DNA of 64,000 bases from UMGS1370 sp963557065 (GTDB lineage Bacteria > Bacillota > Clostridia > Lachnospirales > Lachnospiraceae), in NCBI GenBank assembly GCA_963557065.1, contig CAUWCT010000001.1, positions 1-64,000 of the forward strand, read 5' to 3'. The position numbers were made by a program, and so were the translations under genes. This document shows, piece by piece, positions 33,725 to 41,942 of the stretch. The notes under the pieces were generated by a model. It had not been told where the DNA came from. It saw nothing but the letters and a program-made list of their open reading frames with translations, and ran no database searches. How positions within the stretch are numbered: the first letter of the stretch is position 1; each line of letters begins with the position of its first letter.

Positions 33725-35137
33725 TTATACAGGGTATGCTTTATTTTCTTTGTCTGCCGCAGCCGGATCTACTTTGGTCTGCTGAGCTTCTCTGTACTCG
33801 AAGAATTCTTTTGCTACAGCCGGGAACAGAGCGTAGGACAGAACGTCCTCATCCTGCTGCTTCCACTGTGCACATTCCTTTTCAAACTGAGGAAGCTGCG
33901 GAGCAATTAAGTCAGCCGGACGGCAGGTAATCGGGGTCTCATCACCGATAATCTTCTTCTGAACCTCTGCATTAAACGGCTTAACAGTCTGGCCAAACTC
34001 ACCTAACATAATCTTTTTGGATTCCTTTGGAACCATCTTGTAACGCTCGCCGGCCAGCACGTTCATAACTGCCTGAGTACCGACGATCTGAGAAGAAGGC
34101 GTTACTAACGGCGGTTCGCCGAAATCTTTTCTTACTCTCGGAATCTCTTCCAGAACTTCCTGGTACTTATCTTCCTTGCCTGCTTCTTTTAACTGATTTA
34201 CCAGGTTGGAAAGCATACCGCCCGGTACCTGATACTGCAGGGTCTTGATGTTTACGCCCAGAACCTTTGGATTTAACAGGCCGCTCTTTAATGCTTCTTC
34301 TCTGATTGGAGCAAAGTAAGCTGCAATCTCAGCCAGTAAATTCAAATCATAACCGGTGTCATAAGGAGTTCCTCTGAAGGTCTCTACCATAACCTCGGTA
34401 GCCGGCTGGCTGGTACCAAGCGCTAACGGAGACATCGCACAGTCGATAATATCGCAGCCTGCTTCTACTGCCTTCATATAAGTCATGGAAGCAACGCCGG
34501 ATGTATAATGGGTATGCAGGTCGATTGGAAGGCTGGTTCCCTCTTTTAATGCGTGTACCAGTTCATCTGCCTGATAAGGAGTCAGAAGACCTGCCATATC
34601 CTTAATACATAAGGAATCTGCGCCCATATCCTCAATTCTCTTTGCAATGTCCTTCCAGTAGTCCAGTGTATAGGCATCGCCCAGAGTATAGCACAGTGCA
34701 ATCTGTGCATGGCCTTTTTCTTTATTTGTAGCTTTCACTGCTGTTTCCAGATTGCGGATGTCATTTAAGCAGTCAAAGATACGGATAATATCAATACCGT
34801 TTGCAATGGATTTCTGTACAAAATATTCTACTACATCATCTGCATAGTGGTTATAGCCCAGGATGTTCTGTCCGCGGAACAGCATCTGCAGCTTGGTATT
34901 TTTAAATCCATCTCTTAATTTTCTAAGTCTATCCCATGGATCTTCTTTTAAGAAACGCAGACAGGAATCAAATGTAGCTCCGCCCCAGCACTCAACCGCA
35001 TGGTAGCCTACCTTGTCCATCTTTTCAATAATCGGCAGCATCTGCTCTGTGGTCATACGTGTCGCAAGCAAAGACTGATGGGCATCGCGAAGAACGGTCT
35101 CCACAATCTTTACAGGCTTTTTATTTACCTCTGCCAT
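33725..35137 (-). CDS. oadA: Oxaloacetate decarboxylase alpha-type carboxyltransferase (5S)
   Basis: 470-residue pyruvate/oxaloacetate carboxyltransferase without its own biotin domain. The TIM barrel carries LRDAHQSLLATRM (metal and substrate site), GGATFDSCLRFL, the KDMAGLL segment with the lysine usually carboxylated or metal-bridging, and DLHTHYTSGVAS metal-binding histidines; a PYC_OADA C-terminal helical domain follows. It transfers a carboxyl group between oxaloacetate/pyruvate and biotin on the separate carrier protein. It is the last gene of a five-gene operon with OadB, BCCP, OadG and a 12S-type carboxyltransferase. The mixture suggests either an oxaloacetate decarboxylase pump or a transcarboxylase-like system. 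Confidence 0.92.
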   Translation of the reverse strand: MAEVNKKPVKIVETVLRDAHQSLLATRMTTEQMLPIIEKMDKVGYHAVECWGGATFDSCLRFLKEDPWDRLRKLRDGFKNTKLQMLFRGQNILGYNHYADDVVEYFVQKSIANGIDIIRIFDCLNDIRNLETAVKATNKEKGHAQIALCYTLGDAYTLDYWKDIAKRIEDMGADSLCIKDMAGLLTPYQADELVHALKEGTSLPIDLHTHYTSGVASMTYMKAVEAGCDIIDCAMSPLALGTSQPATEVMVETFRGTPYDTGYDLNLLAEIAAYFAPIREEALKSGLLNPKVLGVNIKTLQYQVPGGMLSNLVNQLKEAGKEDKYQEVLEEIPRVRKDFGEPPLVTPSSQIVGTQAVMNVLAGERYKMVPKESKKIMLGEFGQTVKPFNAEVQKKIIGDETPITCRPADLIAPQLPQFEKECAQWKQQDEDVLSYALFPAVAKEFFEYREAQQTKVDPAAADKENKAYPV

Positions 35138-35171
35138 TTTTATTTCCTCCTTTTATTCAACGCAATCGTCA

Positions 35172-36323
35172 CTATTTAACCCCGAATATTGCCATAAACG
35201 TACCTGCCGCTACTGCGGTGCCGATAACGCCTGCTACGTTGGGTCCCATTGCATGCATCAGCAGGAAGTTGGTAGGATCTGCTTCTGATCCGACTTTCTG
35301 GGATACGCGGGCAGCCATAGGAACTGCGGATACACCGGCAGATCCAATCAGCGGATTTACTTTTCCTTTCGTTACCTTGCACATAATCTTACCAAAGATA
35401 ACGCCGGCAGCCGTACCCAATGCAAATGCAACTAATCCCAGGATAACGATCTTGATTGTAGTTCCCTTTAAGAATGCCTCTGCACTGGTAGTTGCGCCTA
35501 CGGAAGTACCTAAGACGATAACAACGATGTACATCAGTGCATTGGAAGCAGTCTCAGCAAGCTGGCCTACAACGCCGGACTCTCTGAACAGGTTTCCTAA
35601 CATCAGCATACCAACCAGTGGAGCTGTGGTAGGAAGAATCATACAAACCACTACGGTTACGATAATCGGGAACAGAATTTTTTCCAGTTTGGAAACCGGA
35701 CGAAGCTGCTCCATCTTAATCTTACGCTCTTCTTCTGTGGTCAGAAGTTTCATAATAGGCGGCTGGATAATGGGAACCAGAGCCATATAGGAGTATGCGG
35801 CAACCGCAATCGGTCCTAAATACTCGGTCTGTCCCAGCTTTCCTGCCAGGAAAATAGAAGTTGGGCCGTCTGCACCGCCGATAATGGAGATAGCAGCAGC
35901 AGCTTTATCATTAAAGCCCATGAAAATTGCCATAAAGTAAGCGCCGTAAATACCAAACTGAGCGGCAGCGCCCAACAGGAAACTCTTGGGGTTTGCAATC
36001 AGGGGACCAAAATCCGTCATAGCGCCTACGCCCATGAAAATCAGAGACGGCAGAATGCTCCACTCATCCAACAGATAGAAATAGTGAAGAAGTCCTCCAA
36101 TCCCGTTTGATGAATCTTCAACTGACAGCATGATGTCCGGATAAATATTAACCAGAAGCATACCAAAGGAAATCGGTACTAAAAGGAGCGGCTCAAATCC
36201 CTTTTTAATAGCCAGATAAAGGAAAATGAAGGCCACACCAATCATGACAAAATTGCCCCAGGTCAGGTTTGCAAATGCGGTCTGCTGAAGAAGATTACCC
36301 AAGGTTGTTGTAATATAATCCAT
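35172..36323 (-). CDS. oadB: Sodium ion-translocating decarboxylase subunit beta
   Basis: 383-residue membrane protein with about ten hydrophobic segments. The signature GGADGPTSIFLAGKLG near residue 150 and the GNLFRESGVV region match the OadB/GcdB/MmdB family. It decarboxylates carboxybiotin and couples this to sodium export. The reaction is driven by the carboxyltransferase partners encoded around it. A strong ribosome binding site precedes the ATG, and the gene lies 39 bases after the BCCP stop. The same subunit serves oxaloacetate, methylmalonyl-CoA or glutaconyl-CoA systems, so substrate must come from the alpha partner. Confidence 0.95.
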   Translation of the reverse strand: MDYITTTLGNLLQQTAFANLTWGNFVMIGVAFIFLYLAIKKGFEPLLLVPISFGMLLVNIYPDIMLSVEDSSNGIGGLLHYFYLLDEWSILPSLIFMGVGAMTDFGPLIANPKSFLLGAAAQFGIYGAYFMAIFMGFNDKAAAAISIIGGADGPTSIFLAGKLGQTEYLGPIAVAAYSYMALVPIIQPPIMKLLTTEEERKIKMEQLRPVSKLEKILFPIIVTVVVCMILPTTAPLVGMLMLGNLFRESGVVGQLAETASNALMYIVVIVLGTSVGATTSAEAFLKGTTIKIVILGLVAFALGTAAGVIFGKIMCKVTKGKVNPLIGSAGVSAVPMAARVSQKVGSEADPTNFLLMHAMGPNVAGVIGTAVAAGTFMAIFGVK

Positions 36324-36362
36324 GTTAATCCCTCCATGTAGGATACAAAATCACTGCACCTA

Positions 36363-36734
36363 TTAGTTTAATGTAGCGATGGTTGCACCGGTCTCTACTG
36401 TCTCGCCTGCTGCTACATTAATACTTGCTACTGTACCGTCCTGAGGTGCTACGATGTCATTTTCCATCTTCATGGCTTCCAGAACTGCTAAAACATCGCC
36501 TCTCTTTACTGCCTGTCCGGCAGCCGCTTTTACAGCCAGAATCTTACCACGCATAGGAGCTGCTACTGTTACACTTCCCTGTGCTCCTGCTGCTGCCTTC
36601 GGTGCTGCTTTTGGTGCTGCTGGTGCTGCCTTCGGTGCAGGCGCTGCCTTTGGTGCAGATGCTGCTGTGCCTGCGCCTTCTTCTACGGTAACTTCATAAA
36701 CATTGCCATTTACAGTAATTGTATAGTTTTTCAT
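36363..36734 (-). CDS. Biotin carboxyl carrier protein
   Basis: 123 residues: a short N-terminal segment (MKNYTITVNGNVYEVTVEEG), an alanine/proline-rich flexible linker (about residues 23-50, APKAAPAAPKAAP type), then a biotinyl domain with the EAMKMEN biotinylation motif near residue 90. The mobile linker lets biotin travel between carboxyltransferase sites and OadB. It is the GcdC/MmdC-like 1.3S element of the operon. The likely biotinylated residue is the Lys in EAMKMEN. Confidence 0.94.
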   Translation of the reverse strand: MKNYTITVNGNVYEVTVEEGAGTAASAPKAAPAPKAAPAAPKAAPKAAAGAQGSVTVAAPMRGKILAVKAAAGQAVKRGDVLAVLEAMKMENDIVAPQDGTVASINVAAGETVETGATIATLN

Positions 36735-36755
36735 ATTAAAAATCCTCCTAATGAT

Positions 36756-37514
36756 TTATGCTCTTTTCCATTTGGAAACCGGCGCGCGCTTAATGGAGCG
36801 GACTACCAGGCCGTCTGCAGACGTATTTTCAGAAGCAGCTATTGCTGCAGTAATCACTGCTACTAATTCTAAATCATCTACCAGTTCTTCTTCCTCTTCG
36901 ATGGGAGCAGGTGCAGGAACCGGAGCTGCTGGTGCAGGAGCGTCTTTCTTTTTGTTCTTTTCTTCCCACTCATGAATGTATTTAAACAAACCGATCAGGA
37001 AACTGATGAAAATCAGAACTGCAAATACAGTTCCCATACCCATTAAGGTATTTAAACCGGCCTTTGTCAGACGCTCGCCTGTGGTGTATGCCGGATTAAA
37101 GGAAATCGCAGTATAATGGGTCCTGTCCTCGTCAATGGCAATGTAAGCGCTCATTTTTCTTTTTTCAAAGGTCGCATCAATATTGGCGCCGTAGCCATCC
37201 TCTGCCAGAGTCACCTCAATGTTATCAATGGAAACCAGAGCGCCCAGGTCTTCCTTTACCCCCATCCAAGAGGTAATTGCAGCAGATAATACGGTATCTT
37301 TGCTTTTTTCCGCAGCCTTTAAGGTCGCTGCCAGTTCTTCCTGGGTCATCATATCAAAGGTCCGCAGCGTGCTGTCCGCCATCTGGGCCACATAGGTTTT
37401 TTCCTGCTCGCTTAAGGTCTCTTCTGCTGCTTTGGAACTGCCGCAGGCCGTAAGAGAGAGCATGGCCATTGTCAGACAGAGTACTGCAAGTGCCCGTCTC
37501 ATAAATTGTTTCAT
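36756..37514 (-). CDS. OadG-like subunit with an N-terminal lipoprotein domain
   Basis: 252 residues. The N-terminus has a lipoprotein signal (MLSLTAC, Cys 24), then an outside domain of about 130 residues with a DUF3887-like look (residues 35-155), a transmembrane segment near 160-180, a proline/alanine linker, and a C-terminal VAVITAAIAASENTSADGLVVRSIKRAP, which is typical of OadG/MmdD small subunits. Those subunits anchor the carboxyltransferase to OadB. Classical OadG is only 80-120 residues, so this is an enlarged, apparently fused form. It lies between the 12S carboxyltransferase and the BCCP gene. Confidence 0.82.
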   Translation of the reverse strand: MKQFMRRALAVLCLTMAMLSLTACGSSKAAEETLSEQEKTYVAQMADSTLRTFDMMTQEELAATLKAAEKSKDTVLSAAITSWMGVKEDLGALVSIDNIEVTLAEDGYGANIDATFEKRKMSAYIAIDEDRTHYTAISFNPAYTTGERLTKAGLNTLMGMGTVFAVLIFISFLIGLFKYIHEWEEKNKKKDAPAPAAPVPAPAPIEEEEELVDDLELVAVITAAIAASENTSADGLVVRSIKRAPVSKWKRA

Positions 37515-37532
37515 ATACCTGTCACCTCATTA

Positions 37533-38987
37533 TTAAATCGTGCCATGTTTCTTGTCAGGACGATCCTCTCTCTTTGTGAACAACATCTCAAATGCCGCAA
37601 TCACACGCTTTCTGGTGTCACAGGCTTCGATAATGTCATCTACATACCCTCTCTTTGCTGCTGCCAGAGCGCTGGACTGCAAAGCCCCATACTCTGCTGC
37701 CTTTTGGGCGATCAGGGCTGCGCCATTGTCGGAAGCTGCAATCTCATCTGCATACATAATCTTTGCTGCTGCAGAAGCATCCATCATGCCAATGGAAGCG
37801 GACGGCCATGCGTAAACGATATCTGCGCCGACAGACTTGCTGTTCATAGTCAGGTAAGCGCTGCCATAAGCCTGTCCGGTTACTACAGTAACCTTCGGAA
37901 CGGTAGCGTTGGCATATGCGTAGGTCAGACGGCCTGCTGCCTTTGCTATCTTTCTTTCTGTGTGCTTGTCAGCCTTGTAGCCTGTGGTGTTTACCAGAGT
38001 CAGCACAGGAATGCTGAATGCGTCGCAGAAAGATACAAAGTCTGCTGCCTTGTCGCATCCCTTAGAGGTAAGCTTTGCCTCATACTCGCCGGTCTTTTCG
38101 CCCTCGGCATTATAACTTTCTGTGCGGTTTGCCACGCAGCCTACGGTAGTGCCGTTTAAGCGGATAAATCCGGTAACCATCTCCGGACCGTATGCGTTCT
38201 TTACTTCCATAAAGAAATGGTCATCGGAAATAAAGGACAGAGCCATTGCCGTATCACCGGTGCAGTTTTCCAGGTCCGGACATACTCTGTTTAAATCATC
38301 TGTACACTCATCATAGGACATATCATCCTCATTATTTGCCGGAAGAATGGATACCAGAGTCCGAATATCCTTTAAAATGGAATCTTCGGTTCCCACAAAA
38401 TCAACCAGTCCGGTGTCTTCACTCTGGAACTTTGCAGATGCGGTATCACACTTTGCAGCATCGTTGCCGTCTAATGCATTGGGAGAGTTTACAAATACCT
38501 TTGCTCCCTTTTCTTCCATAAATGTGAAATCAGCCATTCCTAATGAAACTGCCATACCTCCTCCACAGGTGCCAAATACCGCGGAAATCTGCGGAATTAC
38601 ACCGGAAGCCATTGTCTGGTTCAGATAAAGTTTGCCAAAGGCGTCTAACGCATCGGTTGCCTCCTGAAGGCGTAAACCTGCGCAGTCGATAAGGCCCACG
38701 ATGGGAGCGCCCATCTTCATAGCCAGTGCATAGGTATCAGAAATCTTCTTTGCATGCATCTCGCCCATAGAGCCGCCCATAACAGAAGCATCCTGGCTGT
38801 ATACATACACAAGATTGCCGTCAATGGTGCCGTAGCCGGTCACTACGCCATCGGCGGGTGTTTCCTTGGCAGTCATGTTGAAATCTGTATTTCTGGCAGT
38901 CACATATGCGCCGATTTCAACAAAACTGTTTTCATCAAGTAAACGGGTGATTCTGTTACTTGCTGAAGTTTGTGCTGAATTACTCAT
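37533..38987 (-). CDS. Acyl-CoA carboxyltransferase (MmdA-like, 12S)
   Basis: 484-residue carboxyl transferase of the crotonase-like fold, with N- and C-terminal halves. Residues such as GGSMGEMHAKKI, FGTCGGGMAVSLGMADF, LVNTTGYKADKHTERKIAKAAGRLTYAYA and GQAYGSAYLTMNSKSVGAD match the biotin-dependent acyl-CoA carboxyltransferases (propionyl/methylmalonyl/glutaconyl). An ATG at 39002 overlaps GGAGG, so the ATG at 38987 (MSNSAQTS) is the better start. First gene of the operon. It would carry carboxyl between an acyl-CoA and biotin; with OadA-like 5S the set resembles propionibacterial transcarboxylase plus a sodium pump. The exact CoA substrate is not determinable. Confidence 0.88.
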   Translation of the reverse strand: MSNSAQTSASNRITRLLDENSFVEIGAYVTARNTDFNMTAKETPADGVVTGYGTIDGNLVYVYSQDASVMGGSMGEMHAKKISDTYALAMKMGAPIVGLIDCAGLRLQEATDALDAFGKLYLNQTMASGVIPQISAVFGTCGGGMAVSLGMADFTFMEEKGAKVFVNSPNALDGNDAAKCDTASAKFQSEDTGLVDFVGTEDSILKDIRTLVSILPANNEDDMSYDECTDDLNRVCPDLENCTGDTAMALSFISDDHFFMEVKNAYGPEMVTGFIRLNGTTVGCVANRTESYNAEGEKTGEYEAKLTSKGCDKAADFVSFCDAFSIPVLTLVNTTGYKADKHTERKIAKAAGRLTYAYANATVPKVTVVTGQAYGSAYLTMNSKSVGADIVYAWPSASIGMMDASAAAKIMYADEIAASDNGAALIAQKAAEYGALQSSALAAAKRGYVDDIIEACDTRKRVIAAFEMLFTKREDRPDKKHGTI

Positions 38988-39027
38988 TTTGCAGTCCTCC
39001 ATTTTTAAATATTTTCATGGCTTTCAA

Positions 39028-39045
39028 GTTTGTTAAATAACAAAC
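39028..39045. promoter_or_regulatory. Perfect inverted repeat in the decarboxylase-operon leader
   Basis: GTTTGTTAAATAACAAAC has seven-base arms around AAAT. It lies about 40 bases downstream of the -10 and 40 bases upstream of the start codon, a position suited to a repressor operator. Confidence 0.4.
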
Positions 39046-39082
39046 AACAAACCAGTAAACCAAAATTTCTGCCGATTTTAAG

Positions 39083-39110
39083 TTTATAACGGATTGCCAG
39101 AAATTTCAAG
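39083..39110 (-). promoter_or_regulatory. Probable promoter of the sodium-decarboxylase operon
   Basis: Minus-strand -10 TATAAA (39083-39088) with -35 CTTGAA/TTGAAA at 39104-39110; the 15-16-base spacer is slightly short. Confidence 0.5.
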
Positions 39111-39118
39111 GTTTTTTA

Positions 39119-39182
39119 AGAAAAAAGTGAGCAAGATAACAGAAATCTTAACAAAATTTTTCTGTCTATCTGCCCACTTTTT
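39119..39182 (-). terminator. Long hairpin terminator after dacF
   Basis: On the minus strand AAAAAGTGGGCAGATAGACA and its partner ending in GCTCACTTTTTT form a stem of about 24 pairs with a few mismatches, followed by T-rich sequence. Confidence 0.82.
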
Positions 39183-39241
39183 CTATAATTCCGCTTGAAA
39201 CGCCTCCTGTTCTGGAGCGGATGTCCTGAAACTGCCATAGT

Positions 39242-40525
39242 TTACAGAATATATTGTCCCAAAACCCATAAAAAACACCAGAAAGGCGTGATTTTTCTAA
39301 CCGAATGCGCTGTCCTCACCGGGTCCTTCCGAATTATCTGCCCATTTAAGGTATAAAGAATTTCTCCCACCTGCATTCCCTCTTCTACCGGCGCGGATAA
39401 AGTTTGGGGCAGACGAAACGTCATTTCTACCTCTTCTCCTTCTTTCAACAGCACTTGAAATTCTTCTTTGCCTTCTGAAAAAAGAGAAACTTCTGCTGTT
39501 TCCGCCAGATTGCTGCTTTGGGGAATCCCATCTTTAACCGGAATTTGGGGAAGCTTTGCCGTTTGATACACGTCCCGGTAAAAAAAATTGTCTTTGCCGT
39601 ACTCCAGCAGTTTTCCGGCATCCGCCCATTTCCAGGTTTTATCCGGAGGCCAGCCGCACCCTAAAAGGGCAATGGTAAACAGCCTGCCGCCCGTTTCCTC
39701 TGCTGCCACATAGCAATATCCGGCTCCCCCTGTAAATCCGGTTTTCCCCGACAGCAACTCTTTATCCATGTCCAAAAAAGCATTGTGGTTGACGCAGGCT
39801 ATCTGCCTCGTTTTCTTAGCATCTGAAAAACTGTAATTTCTGGTTCTGGTAATCTTAAGAAAATTTTCTTTTTCCGGAGATTCCTGCACACAGTAAGCCA
39901 TAATTCTGGCCAAATCCTCTGCCGTAGTCGAATGAATCTTTGTTTTTCCGGTTTCTTCCTCTTCTGCGTCCAATCCGTTGGGCGTAATAAAACAGGTCTG
40001 CTTACATCCCAGACTTTTTGCTTTTTCATTCATCATATTGGCAAACCCTTCTGTTGTTGTCCCAATATGTTCCGCTATGGCTACTGCTGCATCATTATAA
40101 GATTCCAGCATCAGAGCGTACAAAAGATCCTCTAAATAATAGGATTCCCCTTCTTTCATCCCCATATGCACTTTGGGCTGGGAAGCAGCATTTTCAGAAA
40201 CTTTTACCAAATCATTCAAATTCCCGTTTTCCAACGCCAAAATACAAGTCATAATCTTGGTTGTGCTGGCCATAGGACGCTGCAGGTTTTCTTCCTTTCC
40301 GTATAAAACCCTTCCGGTTTTTCCGTCCATTAAAACCGCAGATTGAGCATGAAGCCCCAGATCCGGCTCCTGCTTCTTACTGACCTCCGGTTTTTCTGAC
40401 TTTTCCTTTACTGTTTGATTGGCCGGAACAAAGGGACTGCCCGTACTGTCTGTACCTGCCCCAAGAAATAAAATAACCGCCATCATCCATGCGGTCCACA
40501 CCCATCCTGTTTTTCTGCGTCTCAT
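39242..40525 (-). CDS. dacF: D-alanyl-D-alanine carboxypeptidase (DacF-like, PBP5 family)
   Basis: 427-residue serine-type penicillin-binding protein. After an N-terminal signal/transmembrane region (about 8-28) the S11 peptidase domain shows SxxK as MASTTKIMTCILALE, SxN as ESYNDAAVAIAEH, and KTG as LSGKTGFTGGAGYC. A C-terminal beta domain follows, then a hydrophobic end (WCFLWVLGQYIL) that could anchor the protein. It trims the terminal D-Ala of peptidoglycan stem peptides. It is divergent from dinB and ends at a long hairpin terminator. Confidence 0.92.
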   Translation of the reverse strand: MRRRKTGWVWTAWMMAVILFLGAGTDSTGSPFVPANQTVKEKSEKPEVSKKQEPDLGLHAQSAVLMDGKTGRVLYGKEENLQRPMASTTKIMTCILALENGNLNDLVKVSENAASQPKVHMGMKEGESYYLEDLLYALMLESYNDAAVAIAEHIGTTTEGFANMMNEKAKSLGCKQTCFITPNGLDAEEEETGKTKIHSTTAEDLARIMAYCVQESPEKENFLKITRTRNYSFSDAKKTRQIACVNHNAFLDMDKELLSGKTGFTGGAGYCYVAAEETGGRLFTIALLGCGWPPDKTWKWADAGKLLEYGKDNFFYRDVYQTAKLPQIPVKDGIPQSSNLAETAEVSLFSEGKEEFQVLLKEGEEVEMTFRLPQTLSAPVEEGMQVGEILYTLNGQIIRKDPVRTAHSVRKITPFWCFLWVLGQYIL

Positions 40526-40589
40526 TTGCTCCGCCTGCTATGTTCTTACTGCATTTTATTCTTAAGTTCTTTTTTTATTCCTTTATGGC

Positions 40590-40618
40590 TTTACAAGGAA
40601 CGTATGTTCTGTTATACT
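40590..40618 (+). promoter_or_regulatory. dinB promoter with LexA box in the spacer
   Basis: -35 TTTACA (40590-40595), 17-base spacer, -10 TATACT (40613-40618). The spacer contains GAACGTATGTTC (40598-40609), an exact match to the Gram-positive LexA/DinR core GAACRNRYGTTC. Repressor binding would block RNA polymerase directly, as expected for an SOS gene. Confidence 0.85.
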
Positions 40619-40655
40619 GAAAGAACCATAGCATCAATGTACAGGAGGCGGTTTT

Positions 40656-41942
40656 ATGAATCAGGAACGATTGATTTTTCACATCGACGTCAACTCTGCT
40701 TTTTTAAGCTGGGAGTCTGTTTACCGTCTGCAGCATGACAAAGATTCTCCAGATCTCCGCACCATTCCCTCTGCAGTAGGAGGCGATGCAGCGTCCAGAC
40801 ATGGCATCGTCCTTGCAAAGTCCACGCCTGCCAAACGTTTTGGCATTGTCACCGGAGAACCTCTGGCGTCCGCTTATAAAAAATGCCCCCAACTGGTAGT
40901 CGTTCCCTCCCGCTTTGATTTCTACATCCAGTGTTCCGATGCCATGATGGAACTTTTGGCTCAGTATACGCCGGATCATGAAAAGTTCAGCATTGACGAG
41001 ACATTTTTAGATATGACAGAGACCATTCACCTCTTTGGCTCTCCTTTAGACACAGCAGATGAAATCCGACGCCGCATCTTTCGGGAACTGGGCTTTACTG
41101 TAAATGTGGGGATTGCCCCCAATAAACTGCTGGCAAAAATGGCGTCCGACTTTGAAAAGCCGGACAAATGCCACACGCTTTACACCCGGGAGATTCCCCA
41201 AAAGCTGTGGCCTCTCCCGGTGCGGGATCTGTTTTTTGTAGGGAGTTCTGCCGAAAAACGTCTGGCTTCTTTAGGCATTCACACTATCGGCCAGCTTGCT
41301 GCCTGTGAGCCCAGGTTTTTAAAGCCCCATCTGGGAGACAAATATTCTGTTTTAATTCACCAATATGCCAATGGCATTGACGATTCTCCTGTGGGAGAAC
41401 GGGAACCTGTCAACAAAGGCTACGGCAACAGTTTAACCCTCTCAAAGGACATCTCCGATCTGGAAAGCGCCAGACAGGTACTGCTGTCCCTTTGCGAGAC
41501 TGTGGGTGCCCGACTCCGGGCCGCCCATGTGCTGTGCAGCTGTGTCTGCGTAGAGTTAAAGACATGGGATTTCTGCACCCAATCCCACCAGGCCCAGCTG
41601 CTCTCTCCTACCGATTCCACTTCCCGGATTTATGAGCAGGCCTGCCGGATTTTAGAAGAATTCTGGGATCTGACCCCAGTCCGTCTCATTGGCGTGCGGA
41701 CTACCAGGATTGCAGAAGACGGCAGCGGCCAGATCAGCTTTTTCGATACAGCTGCCGACCAGAAAAAGCGGGAATTTGAAAAGGCCATTGACCAGATCCG
41801 CTCCCGCTTTGGCGTGGACAGCATTAAGCGGGCCAGCTTTCTAAGCAGCAGTGCCATCGCCGATCATGCCTCCGGCAAACAAAAACACTTAAATCATAAC
41901 AGGAGCGCCCATGAAGATCCGAACGATTTCTTATCTCATTGA
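40656..41942 (+). CDS. dinB: DNA polymerase IV (Y-family)
   Basis: 428-residue translesion DNA polymerase. IDVNSAFLSWESV holds the first metal aspartate, KYKKCPQL-like fingers follow, and EKFSIDETFLDM carries the catalytic SxDE motif near residue 107. Helix-hairpin-helix (LASLGIHTIGQLAACEP) and little-finger domains complete the protein. The C-terminus lacks an obvious clamp-binding motif but ends in a basic, histidine-rich tail. CAGGAGG lies eight bases before the ATG. It is preceded by a LexA-controlled promoter and overlaps the next gene by 32 bases. Confidence 0.93.
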   Translation: MNQERLIFHIDVNSAFLSWESVYRLQHDKDSPDLRTIPSAVGGDAASRHGIVLAKSTPAKRFGIVTGEPLASAYKKCPQLVVVPSRFDFYIQCSDAMMELLAQYTPDHEKFSIDETFLDMTETIHLFGSPLDTADEIRRRIFRELGFTVNVGIAPNKLLAKMASDFEKPDKCHTLYTREIPQKLWPLPVRDLFFVGSSAEKRLASLGIHTIGQLAACEPRFLKPHLGDKYSVLIHQYANGIDDSPVGEREPVNKGYGNSLTLSKDISDLESARQVLLSLCETVGARLRAAHVLCSCVCVELKTWDFCTQSHQAQLLSPTDSTSRIYEQACRILEEFWDLTPVRLIGVRTTRIAEDGSGQISFFDTAADQKKREFEKAIDQIRSRFGVDSIKRASFLSSSAIADHASGKQKHLNHNRSAHEDPNDFLSH

